The translations under genes and the position numbers were made by a program. From positions 1 through 64,000 of the forward strand of contig CAJXUD010000011.1 in assembly GCA_913061415.1 (NCBI GenBank): a DNA stretch of 64,000 nt. Reading direction: 5' to 3'. Every line of letters starts with the position of its first letter. Position 1 is the stretch's first letter. The notes below the pieces were generated by a model that was given only the letters and a program-made list of their open reading frames with translations, had not been told where the DNA came from and ran no database searches. The DNA comes from an uncultured Oleispira sp. (GTDB taxonomy: Bacteria > Pseudomonadota > Gammaproteobacteria > Pseudomonadales > Oceanobacteraceae). Of this stretch, positions 23,092 through 31,868 are shown piece by piece.

Positions 23092-25186
23092 GTTTAGCTT
23101 TGGGCGTTTACATTGGGCGGTCATATTCACTTCTTTCGTATTAACCATTGCAGCATGGCAAGTCTCTACATCACAAATTGAAAAAAGAATCGAACAGCGT
23201 TTTGATTTTTTATCTAATCAGCTGGTGACACAAATCATTGAACGAATGAAACGCTATGAGAATGCTTTAAAAACAGGTGCCGTAGCAATTCAAACACAAC
23301 GAAAAAAAATTGATGTAGACGATTGGTTACGATTTTCAAAGGCCTTGAAAATAACCTCGATGTATCCTGGCATCAATGGCATAGGTGTAATTTATCACAT
23401 AAGGCCTGAAGAGAAAGACAGCTTTATAAAAGAACAAAGGGCACTTAGGCCAGACTTTAAAATACACCCTTATCATGGCGCTGTAGAAAACTGGCCAATA
23501 ACCTATATTGAGCCATTGGATGGTAATGAGCAGGCGGTCGGCCTAGATATCGCTTTTGAACAACATAGAATTAATGCTGCGAAAAAAGCCAGAGACACCT
23601 CACAGACTCAGATAACTGGGCCAATTACGTTGGTTCAGGATCAAAAGCAAACTCCTGGATTTTTACAGTTTGTACCTCTTTATAATAGTCATGATATTAC
23701 GACGACAGAGCTGAAAAGGCAGCATTTTATTGGGCATGTATATGCGCCTTTTATCATGCATAAGTTAATATCAGGAACGTTCAATCAAAAAGATATACAA
23801 GATGATAACCGCCATATTAGATTCAGTATTTATGATGGTGACGAACTACTTTATGATGAGTTAAAAGAAGAGGGAGTAACGACAACAAAATCACCAAATC
23901 GTAGTAAAAAAATAACCATAGAAATGTACAGCAGAACGTGGACATTTAATATTCAAACTGCATCTACATTCGATGAAGAAATGAAAACCAACCAGTCGAC
24001 CTATGTACTGATTGGTGGCATTGTAATTGATGTGTTACTGATTTTTATTTTTATAATCTTAACCGGGCGTGATAAAAGATCATTAATATTAGTGGATGAA
24101 ATGACAAGGAGGGCACTTGTTAATGAAGAATATTTTCGTCACGTGATAGAAGCTGCGCCGTGTGGAATGATTATCACAAATGATAATGGGCTAATTGAAG
24201 AGGTTAACCCACATGCACTGGCTCTATTTGGTTATTCAAAAGAACAAATGCTTGGGCAGTCTATCGATATGCTCGTTCCACATCGGTTCAGTTCTGCGCA
24301 TTCAAAGCATCGAGAGGGGTTTTATAAGCATCAAGAAAATCGTCGTATGGGCATTGATCGTAATGTCTCTGGATTGAAAAGTAATGGCGATGAATTTCCT
24401 GCTGAAATAGGACTAGCGCATTTTAATGGCGAAGGTGGAACCAAAATATTAGCAACGATTATCAATATGACTGAATATGTCAGCATTACAGACGAATTAA
24501 AACGCAGTAATAAGGATTTAAATGAATTTGCTTATGTTGCCTCCCATGATTTAAAAGCCCCTTTGCGTGGGATTATGCAGCTAGCCAGCTGGATTTATGA
24601 AGATATTGAAGAGTCAGCCAGTGACGAAACTAAAACACATTTAAAGTTACTGCAAAGCAGAACGGCACGTTTAGAAAAACTGCTAGACGACCTGTTAATC
24701 TATTCACGGGTAGGTAATCATTTAGGAGACATAGAAAAAATTGATGTAAGCGAAAGTGTTCAAATGATTTTTCAATTACTCGACCCACCTGAAGGCTTTG
24801 TATTAAATTTACCCGCACCGTTACCTATTATGACGACCTTGACGACACCACTGGAAGTGATTTTCAGAAACTTAATTGGTAATGCGATTAAACATCATGA
24901 TAAAACCGAAGGTGTTATTACCATTACCGTGATTGAGAAGGATAACTTTTATGAATTCTTTTGTGAAAATGATGGGCCGCCGATTGCTCCTCAGCATCAC
25001 GATCAAATTTTTGAAATGTTTAAAACGTTAAGGCCACGAGATGAAGTAGAAGGAAGTGGAATGGGGCTGTCGATCATTAAGCGGATGCTTGATTACCATG
25101 GTCAAAAAATCACTATTGTTTCTGCAGAGGAACGTGGGGTAATATTTTCATTTACATGGCCCAAAGATTTCACCCGTAAAGGATAA
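23075..25186 (+). CDS. CHASE-PAS hybrid-sensor-type histidine kinase
   Basis: TM + CHASE-like periplasmic region, TM, PAS (FRHVIEAAPCGMIITNDNGLIEEVN), HisKA (FAYVASHDLKAPLRGI), HATPase (GMGLSIIKRML); start among GTG 23069 / ATG 23075 / ATG 23081. Confidence 0.9.
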   Translation: MKMNIKFSFGRLHWAVIFTSFVLTIAAWQVSTSQIEKRIEQRFDFLSNQLVTQIIERMKRYENALKTGAVAIQTQRKKIDVDDWLRFSKALKITSMYPGINGIGVIYHIRPEEKDSFIKEQRALRPDFKIHPYHGAVENWPITYIEPLDGNEQAVGLDIAFEQHRINAAKKARDTSQTQITGPITLVQDQKQTPGFLQFVPLYNSHDITTTELKRQHFIGHVYAPFIMHKLISGTFNQKDIQDDNRHIRFSIYDGDELLYDELKEEGVTTTKSPNRSKKITIEMYSRTWTFNIQTASTFDEEMKTNQSTYVLIGGIVIDVLLIFIFIILTGRDKRSLILVDEMTRRALVNEEYFRHVIEAAPCGMIITNDNGLIEEVNPHALALFGYSKEQMLGQSIDMLVPHRFSSAHSKHREGFYKHQENRRMGIDRNVSGLKSNGDEFPAEIGLAHFNGEGGTKILATIINMTEYVSITDELKRSNKDLNEFAYVASHDLKAPLRGIMQLASWIYEDIEESASDETKTHLKLLQSRTARLEKLLDDLLIYSRVGNHLGDIEKIDVSESVQMIFQLLDPPEGFVLNLPAPLPIMTTLTTPLEVIFRNLIGNAIKHHDKTEGVITITVIEKDNFYEFFCENDGPPIAPQHHDQIFEMFKTLRPRDEVEGSGMGLSIIKRMLDYHGQKITIVSAEERGVIFSFTWPKDFTRKG

Positions 25187-25189
25187 CCC

Positions 25190-25618
25190 GTGAATAATAA
25201 AAAATTTAAACCTGCTTCTATATTACTCGTTGAAGATGACGATATAGATGCGATGAGTGTACAGCGTGCCTTTCAACGCATGAAAATCGCCAATCCTATT
25301 GTGCGTGCTAAAGATGGAATTGAAGCCTTAGACATTTTGTTAAAGGGAGGTATAGAGCAGCCTTATTTGATTTTGTTAGATCTAAACATGCCAAGAATGG
25401 GCGGTTTAGAATTACTCGATACTATTCGTAATAACCCACAGTTAGAGTTGAGTGTTGTTTTTGTACTGACGACGAGTAAAGATGATGAGGATAAAATTAA
25501 GGCGTATAAACACCATGTTGCAGGCTACATTGTTAAAGAAAAGCTTGATGAAGGCTTTGAACAGCTAGTTAAAATGTTAGATCATTATTGGCGATTAGTT
25601 GAATTACCTGTAGTTTAA
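25190..25618 (+). CDS. Stand-alone response regulator (Rcp1-like)
   Basis: ILLVEDDDIDAMSVQRAFQRMKI...LILLDLNMPRMGGLELLDTIR; single REC domain. Confidence 0.92.
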   Translation: MNNKKFKPASILLVEDDDIDAMSVQRAFQRMKIANPIVRAKDGIEALDILLKGGIEQPYLILLDLNMPRMGGLELLDTIRNNPQLELSVVFVLTTSKDDEDKIKAYKHHVAGYIVKEKLDEGFEQLVKMLDHYWRLVELPVV

Positions 25619-25655
25619 GTGGCTCTAGATCATTATTAATCATTAAACTTCATAA

Positions 25656-25695
25656 TAAACCTCATATATTCTGGTAATATGTGGGGTTTAATTTT
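25656..25695 (+). terminator. Possible terminator after the REC gene
   Basis: TAAACC-t-CATAT...ATATG-tgg-GGTTTA followed by ATTTTAT. Confidence 0.45.
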
Positions 25696-25736
25696 ATACG
25701 CAATAGTAATGCATAACGGGTTTGAATTAATCAACT

Positions 25737-25796
25737 TAGATAACCTGATTAGAAAACCTGCCTAGAAAACTAAGTTAGATAAACAAGCCTAGATAA
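25737..25796 (+). repeat. Five-copy, 13/14-bp-phased TAGAWAA repeat upstream of cobO
   Basis: TAGATAA 25737, TAGAAAA 25750, TAGAAAA 25763, TAGATAA 25776, TAGATAA 25790. Confidence 0.85.
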
Positions 25797-25816
25797 ATGG
25801 CGATTGGGGAATACGA

Positions 25817-26416
25817 ATGACTGATCATGATGAAAAGCATCAGCAACGAATGGCAAAAAAGAAAGCGATTGTTGATGCAAGGATTGCCGCGGCTCAAGAA
25901 GAACGAGGCATCTTGATTCTCTTAAAAGGTAACGGTAAAGGTAAAAGCAGTTCAGCGCTAGGAACCATGGCTCGATCGTTGGGTTATGGTAAAAAATGCG
26001 CGGTTATACAATTTATTAAAGGCCAAAATGAAACGGGTGAGCAGCGATTTTTTCAAGATCATCCTTTAGTTGACTGGCATGTGATGGGGCATGGCTTTAC
26101 TTGGGAAACACAAGATAAGAGCCAAGACATTGCAGCGGCGGAAAAAGCTTGGGAGCTAGCAGCACAATTGTTACAAGATGAGTCTTATGACTTTTTATTG
26201 TTCGATGAAATGAGCTATATGTTTAAGTATGGTTACCTAGATGTAGAACCTGTAGTGAAAGCTTTGCAAGCACGCCCTAAAATGCAAAACGTGATGATTA
26301 CGGGCCGTACCATGGCCACCCCTTTACAAGACATTGCAGATACAATTTCGACAGTCCAAGAAGATAGGCATGCCTTTCACCTGGGGGTTAAAGCGCAAGA
26401 AGGTATTGAATTCTAA
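25817..26416 (+). CDS. cobO: Cob(I)yrinic acid a,c-diamide adenosyltransferase
   Basis: GILILLKGNGKGKSSSALGTMARSLGYGKKCAVIQFIKG. Confidence 0.95.
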   Translation: MTDHDEKHQQRMAKKKAIVDARIAAAQEERGILILLKGNGKGKSSSALGTMARSLGYGKKCAVIQFIKGQNETGEQRFFQDHPLVDWHVMGHGFTWETQDKSQDIAAAEKAWELAAQLLQDESYDFLLFDEMSYMFKYGYLDVEPVVKALQARPKMQNVMITGRTMATPLQDIADTISTVQEDRHAFHLGVKAQEGIEF

Positions 26417-27762
26417 TGAACGCTTTAAATAATCAGGATTCAGTCTTTTGCCCCGCGTTATTTTTAACAGCTCCAGCTTCAGGGCAAGGCAAGACAACGG
26501 TGACGGCCGCACTGGCTAGAATGCTCAAACGTCAAGGTAAGGTGGTAAGGGTATTTAAAACAGGTCCTGATTATTTAGACCCGCAAATATTGGCTCAAGC
26601 TTCTGGTGAGCACGTTGAGCAATTAGATTTGTGGATGGCAGGAGAAAACTACTGTCGTTATCAGTTTTACCAAGCCGCTAAAGAAGCTGACCTAATTATT
26701 GTAGAAGGTGCAATGGGGATGTTTGATGGTAATCCTTCGAGCGCGGATTTAGCAGCCACCTTCAATATTCCTATGGCAATCGTAATGGATGTAAAAGCCA
26801 TGGCGCAAACGGCTGCTATTATGGCTATGGGATTAGCCAACCACCGGTCAGATGTGAAAGTAGCAGGCTTGATTGCAAATAGCTGCAGCACTGAGCGGCA
26901 TCGTCAGCTCATAGAAGAAGCCTTACCTGAAAGTTTACCTCTATTAGCAACCTTGCCTAAATCCGAGAGTATTGCACTGCCGGAGCGTCACCTTGGGTTA
27001 GTGCAAGCGAGTGAAATGCGTGATGAGTTAGAGCAGCGTTTTGAAGCAGGTGCTGATTGGCTGGTGGCTGCAGGGTTAGAAAATATTCTTCAGCGTTTTG
27101 GCAATGTTGAGTTCAAGCCTAGCCAGTTACCCCTATTAGAAGCTCACCTACAAGGTACAACGATCGCTATCGCAAAAGATGAAGCTTTTAGTTTTATCTA
27201 TCAAGCTAACCTATTGGTTTTACAGAAGCTTGGCGCCGACCTGAAATTTTTCTCTCCATTGCATGATTCGTTAATTCCGCAAGCAGATGCACTGTGGTTA
27301 CCAGGTGGTTACCCCGAACTTCATACAAAAAAATTGGCGAATAATGTAAGTATGCTTAACAGCATTAAGGAATTTGCAGCGGCTGAAAAACCGATATTAG
27401 CCGAGTGCGGCGGGTTATTATATTGTCTAGAAAGCCTTACCGACTTGAATAACGAGACATATCCAATGGCAAATATTCTTGCAGGTGAAGGGGCAATGAA
27501 AGGAAAGCGTGGCTGCCAAGGTATGCAAACGGCAATCTTTCCTGAGGGCGAGATACGAGCACATGCACACCACCGCTCGCGTAGTTTTAATATGCCAGAA
27601 CCACTTTCTTATGGGCGACGTCAGCACCATCCTGCACCCGGAGAAGCGGTATATCGTGACAAGAATTTAAATGCGAGTTACTTACATTTATTTTTCCCTT
27701 CCAACCCGAGTGTGATCAGTTGTTTATTTAAACCAGAATTAGCTGATGGCATTAATAAATAA
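26416..27762 (+). CDS. cobB: Cobyrinic acid a,c-diamide synthase
   Basis: TAPASGQGKTTVTAALARMLKRQGKVVRVFKTGPDYLDP; GATase ILAECGGLLYCLESL. Confidence 0.95.
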   Translation: MNALNNQDSVFCPALFLTAPASGQGKTTVTAALARMLKRQGKVVRVFKTGPDYLDPQILAQASGEHVEQLDLWMAGENYCRYQFYQAAKEADLIIVEGAMGMFDGNPSSADLAATFNIPMAIVMDVKAMAQTAAIMAMGLANHRSDVKVAGLIANSCSTERHRQLIEEALPESLPLLATLPKSESIALPERHLGLVQASEMRDELEQRFEAGADWLVAAGLENILQRFGNVEFKPSQLPLLEAHLQGTTIAIAKDEAFSFIYQANLLVLQKLGADLKFFSPLHDSLIPQADALWLPGGYPELHTKKLANNVSMLNSIKEFAAAEKPILAECGGLLYCLESLTDLNNETYPMANILAGEGAMKGKRGCQGMQTAIFPEGEIRAHAHHRSRSFNMPEPLSYGRRQHHPAPGEAVYRDKNLNASYLHLFFPSNPSVISCLFKPELADGINK

Positions 27763-27777
27763 ATTATAGGATTTTTA

Positions 27778-28494
27778 ATGATGACGATGGAAATATTTAC
27801 CCTGTTGATGACAGGTTTAGGCTTGGGGTTATTGCATGCCTTAGATGCTGATCATGTTATGGCCGTATCAGCCTTAAGTAATCGTAAACCAGATTTTAAA
27901 CGCACGTTAAAGTTCAGTGCTAACTGGGCTATCGGTCATGGAAGCGTATTAATAATTTTAGGCCTGTTATTTTTTGGGCTAGGCATCGCTTTACCAGAGA
28001 CCGTTCAGCAAATTGCTGAATCCAGTGTCGGAGTACTTTTAATTGCGTTGGGGCTCGCATGTTTTTGGCAATTCCATAAAGAAAAAATCATCCTCAAAAA
28101 ACATACGCATGAACATTCTGACGGGGCTATAGAGCATACTCACTTGCATCTCGCTGAACATACTCAAGAGAGTGGCAATACGATGCAAAGCCCTAAAGAA
28201 ATTAAGGAAGCACATACGCCTATCATGGTGGGTGTATTGCACGGATTAGCAGGCAGTGCGCCAGCGCTAGCTATTATCCCAGCCATGATGCAAACCCGCT
28301 TGCTAGAGTCGATTTCTTATCTGATATTATTCAGTGCAGGTGTTTTATTCTCGATGGTAGCTTTTGGATTAAGTTTTGGTTTTATACAGAAAAAATTACA
28401 AGAGAAATCTGTACGAATTTTTAATTGGGTGCGAAAAATCATTGCAATGTTTGCTATCAGTATAGGTTTTTACTGGCTAACGCAAGCTGCTTAG
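27778..28494 (+). CDS. NiCoT/UreH-like nickel/cobalt transporter
   Basis: LLHALDADHVMAVS signature, His-rich loop KKHTHEHSDGAIEHTHLHLAEH, next to cob genes. Confidence 0.75.
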   Translation: MMTMEIFTLLMTGLGLGLLHALDADHVMAVSALSNRKPDFKRTLKFSANWAIGHGSVLIILGLLFFGLGIALPETVQQIAESSVGVLLIALGLACFWQFHKEKIILKKHTHEHSDGAIEHTHLHLAEHTQESGNTMQSPKEIKEAHTPIMVGVLHGLAGSAPALAIIPAMMQTRLLESISYLILFSAGVLFSMVAFGLSFGFIQKKLQEKSVRIFNWVRKIIAMFAISIGFYWLTQAA

Positions 28495-28507
28495 GAATAT
28501 GTTTGAA

Positions 28508-28582
28508 AGGCTCCGTTAATTTAAAAATCAATACCTTAACGGAGCCTAGTCAACGATCGCACGTAATTATTAACGAGCGATC
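28508..28582. terminator. Two tandem inverted repeats between convergent genes (probable bidirectional termination region)
   Basis: AGGCTCCGTTAA (28508-28519)/TTAACGGAGCCT (28536-28547); GATCGC (28555-28560)/GCGATC (28577-28582). Confidence 0.55.
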
Positions 28583-28589
28583 TTCTTTA

Positions 28590-29723
28590 TTAAACCAACT
28601 GCATCAAACTCTCTTTCGAATAATCCTGCAATTCTTCCAAGCGATTTTCACGTACTTTAATTACCCACTCAGGGTCTTGAATTAAAGCACGGCCTACAGC
28701 GACTAAATCAAATTCATTTTTTGCAACACGTTCAGCAAGCTGAGTAATAGAACTGGTTTCAATACCGGCTTGAGCCGACATTGCCATACCGTGTTCAGCC
28801 CCCACAAAGCTGGTATTCAACCCCACACTACCCACAGTAATAACAGGCTTGCCGGTTAACTTCTTAGTCCAGCCAGCAAGGTTTAATTCAGAATCCGTGG
28901 CTGAGTTTTCAAATTCTTTTTCCCAATAGCGACGTGTACTGCAATGGAAGATATCCACACCGGCATCTACTAGAGGCGTTAAGAAGGCTTTTAACTCTTC
29001 AGGAGTTTCTACTAAACGAGCATCGTAATCTTGCTGCTTCCATTGAGAGAAACGGAATATTATAGGGAAGTCTTCACCCACACGAGCACGAATCGCACGA
29101 ACGATCTCAACCGCAAACTTAGTACGGGCGACAAGATCGCCACCGTAGCTGTCGTCACGAACATTAGTACCTTCCCAGAAGAACTGATCGATCAAATAAC
29201 CGTGAGCGCCATGAACTTCTACCGCATCAAAACCAATGTCTTTGGCATCGGCAGCAGCTTGTGCAAACGCTTCAACGACCTCATCGATATCTTGCTGAGT
29301 CATGGTAATGCCATTTGGTTTTCCTGGCATGAATAAACCAGAAGGGCTGTGGCCAGGAATAGACGGATCTGGCTCAACCCCTTCTTTACGTACTGAACCA
29401 ACATGCCATAGTTGTGGTGCGATTTTTCCGCCTTTAGCGTGCACGGCATCAACCACTTTTTTCCATCCAGCCAGAGATGCCTCGCCATGAATAGCAGGAA
29501 CACGAGGATAACCATTAGCGGCTTTATGACCAACCGTTGTGCCTTCTGTGATAATTAAACCGACTTCGTTTTCGGCGCGAAGAGCGTAATACGCGACCAC
29601 TAAATCATTGGGTACACCGCCCGGAGAGAAGGTACGGGTCATTGGGGCCATAACAATACGATTATTTAACGACAGTGGACCAAGTGTAATAGGCTGGAAT
29701 AATGGAGATAAAGAATTGCTCAT
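28590..29723 (-). CDS. NADH:flavin oxidoreductase, old yellow enzyme family
   Basis: LFQPITLGPLSLNNRIVMAPMTRTFS; EVHGAHGYLIDQF. Confidence 0.95.
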   Translation of the reverse strand: MSNSLSPLFQPITLGPLSLNNRIVMAPMTRTFSPGGVPNDLVVAYYALRAENEVGLIITEGTTVGHKAANGYPRVPAIHGEASLAGWKKVVDAVHAKGGKIAPQLWHVGSVRKEGVEPDPSIPGHSPSGLFMPGKPNGITMTQQDIDEVVEAFAQAAADAKDIGFDAVEVHGAHGYLIDQFFWEGTNVRDDSYGGDLVARTKFAVEIVRAIRARVGEDFPIIFRFSQWKQQDYDARLVETPEELKAFLTPLVDAGVDIFHCSTRRYWEKEFENSATDSELNLAGWTKKLTGKPVITVGSVGLNTSFVGAEHGMAMSAQAGIETSSITQLAERVAKNEFDLVAVGRALIQDPEWVIKVRENRLEELQDYSKESLMQLV

Positions 29724-29790
29724 AGTGTTCCTCTTTGCTTTTTTTGTTCTATTTAGCGTTTATAAAAATCTAATCAAATCTGATTCATCA

Positions 29791-31113
29791 CTATGCCATA
29801 GGTGAATGATTTCTGGCAGAGTTATCGAAATCAACCGTTACGTGGTAATGCCCTTGGCATTCTTTAACTTGGTACAACCAACCTTGGCGATTAATGATTT
29901 TTTCGCTGAGCTGTAACCCTAAGCCATAACCTAGTGCGGTTTGTTTTGTATCTGTTTCGACTTCAGCTAGGGTGCGACTGCTAGAGTCACTGGTACTATT
30001 AATGATCGTAATGCGACTGCCTTGCTGCGTGATGGTCACTTGCCCTTGTTGAGTATGTTGATAGGCGTTGCGAATCAAGTTACTTAATACAATATGGCAA
30101 GCCGTTGCAGTGATGGGGTGGTTGCAAGTATCACCAGATATTTTAACTTCGACTTCTTTTGCATTGAGTAAATAGCTCAACTCATTACAAAGTTGTTTAA
30201 TTTTTTCGTGTAAATTAATCGACTCGGGTGTGGTTGTTTGCTCTTCCTCGCGGCTTAACCAAAGCAAGGTATCGGTTAAATCACTCATGGTTAATCCTGC
30301 CCGTTCGATACGTTGCAAGGTTAACTCTTGTTTATCACCTAATGGCGCTTTCTCGCTCAAGCGTTTTAATAAATCGACATTGCTGCGGATAACAGAAATC
30401 GGAGTGCGTAACTCATGGCTCGCATAACTTAAAAAATGCTGCTCTCGATTTAAACTTTTTTGTGCAGACGTTAAGCTATCTTGTATTAGAGACGCTAAAA
30501 CATTTAGCTCATTATAAGTGAAGTCAGGAAGCGGTTTTTTTATATTGTCTTGGTTTAATGATTTTGCCCAGTTCTTTAATGATTCTACTGGTCTGGCTAT
30601 TTTACTCATAATCATCGTGAGTAAAAATGCGAACAGTGCAATGGCTGCAAGGGCGGTAAAAAATATCCAGTAAAAGTGCTTTATCGGTTGTCCTGATATT
30701 GAGGTAGCAGGGCGATCTTTGTCTAGCATTACACGGGATATATAGCGTTTTTCACCCTCTGGGTTGGTATATAAAAGAATGAAATAGATATTTTCAGGCA
30801 TGAGGAAAACAGAATCTTGATCTTTAATTTTCTGTAATTCTCCGACCATTATGGGTGGTGTTTCAAAGCGTGTTTGAATAATGCTGGGTGTATCTTGCCA
30901 GCGACTGGCGATAGTGAAACCCAATAAATGTTGGGGATTACCATCGGCAACGTCAGGAGATTTCGCAAGTTCGCGCATAACGCTTTTAATGCCTTTATCT
31001 AAACCACTGATAAAGTAATTTACGCTTAATAAAGAAAATCCAATGGTCATTGTTGAACCTAGCAATACAATACTGATAAAAAAGTACAACCTCAGGCTAG
31101 GTCTAATTTTCAT
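29791..31113 (-). CDS. Sensor histidine kinase
   Basis: Two TM, HAMP-like region, HisKA (FLSYASHELRTPISVIRSN), HATPase_c (ALGYGLGLQLSEKII). Confidence 0.92.
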   Translation of the reverse strand: MKIRPSLRLYFFISIVLLGSTMTIGFSLLSVNYFISGLDKGIKSVMRELAKSPDVADGNPQHLLGFTIASRWQDTPSIIQTRFETPPIMVGELQKIKDQDSVFLMPENIYFILLYTNPEGEKRYISRVMLDKDRPATSISGQPIKHFYWIFFTALAAIALFAFLLTMIMSKIARPVESLKNWAKSLNQDNIKKPLPDFTYNELNVLASLIQDSLTSAQKSLNREQHFLSYASHELRTPISVIRSNVDLLKRLSEKAPLGDKQELTLQRIERAGLTMSDLTDTLLWLSREEEQTTTPESINLHEKIKQLCNELSYLLNAKEVEVKISGDTCNHPITATACHIVLSNLIRNAYQHTQQGQVTITQQGSRITIINSTSDSSSRTLAEVETDTKQTALGYGLGLQLSEKIINRQGWLYQVKECQGHYHVTVDFDNSARNHSPMA

Positions 31114-31822
31114 TATTTTTATTCCCTACTATTTCTAAGTCGCCTTGATCAGCTGCTTTAATGGCGAAACCGATTCCTGAAATAGTTTCTAGTTTTAATA
31201 ACGGACTGTGTTTAGAGGCATCCAGTTGTTTGCGCACGTGATGAATATGCACTTTTAAACTATTGCTATCAGGTTGCTCGTCGCCCCAAACTGCTTGCAT
31301 GATGTGTTGACGACCCATGGGTTGAGGGCTTGCACGTACCAGCACTTCTAATAACTTAAACGCAATCGGAGAGAGCTTTAAGGTTCGTTGCTGTAATTGT
31401 GCGCTGCGTTGATTTAAGTCGAGTATTAAATCGCCTAGCACCAAGCGCTTTACTTCACCACTGCGGCGCTTAGCCAATACCTGAACTCTCGCCACAAGCT
31501 CTCTCATCGCGAAAGGTTTCACCAAATAATCATCACTACCGGCTTCAAATCCTTGCAGTTTATTTTCTAAGCTATCCCGTGCTGTCAGCATGAGTATTGG
31601 AATATCCAAGCCTTTCTCTCGCACGGTATTGCAAAGTGTTAAACCATCCATCTTAGGCATATTAATATCCAGCATCATCATTTGGTAATGATTACGCTGG
31701 ATTAACTCTAGGCCCATCAATCCATTACTGGCATGGTCACAATTAATTGATTCAATATCGAGGTAATCAACAATTGTGGCGGCAAGATCTATATCGTCTT
31801 CAACCAGCAGTACATTTATCAT
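31103..31822 (-). CDS. OmpR-family response regulator
   Basis: REC MINVLLVEDDIDLA + winged helix (VWGDEQPDSNSLKVHIHHVRKQLD). Confidence 0.95.
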   Translation of the reverse strand: MINVLLVEDDIDLAATIVDYLDIESINCDHASNGLMGLELIQRNHYQMMMLDINMPKMDGLTLCNTVREKGLDIPILMLTARDSLENKLQGFEAGSDDYLVKPFAMRELVARVQVLAKRRSGEVKRLVLGDLILDLNQRSAQLQQRTLKLSPIAFKLLEVLVRASPQPMGRQHIMQAVWGDEQPDSNSLKVHIHHVRKQLDASKHSPLLKLETISGIGFAIKAADQGDLEIVGNKNNEN

Positions 31823-31868
31823 TGGATAATACTCTCTTTTTGCCTTTTATCTTAAGGCAAGCATGTTC

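Noticed and set aside
25737-25796. TAGAWAA array as a CRISPR array
   Set aside because: Units are 7 bp with 6-7 bp gaps, far too short, and no cas genes are nearby.
25619-25816. Cobalamin riboswitch upstream of cobO
   Set aside because: Looked for B12-box-like conserved segments and did not recognise any; a covariance-model scan would be decisive.
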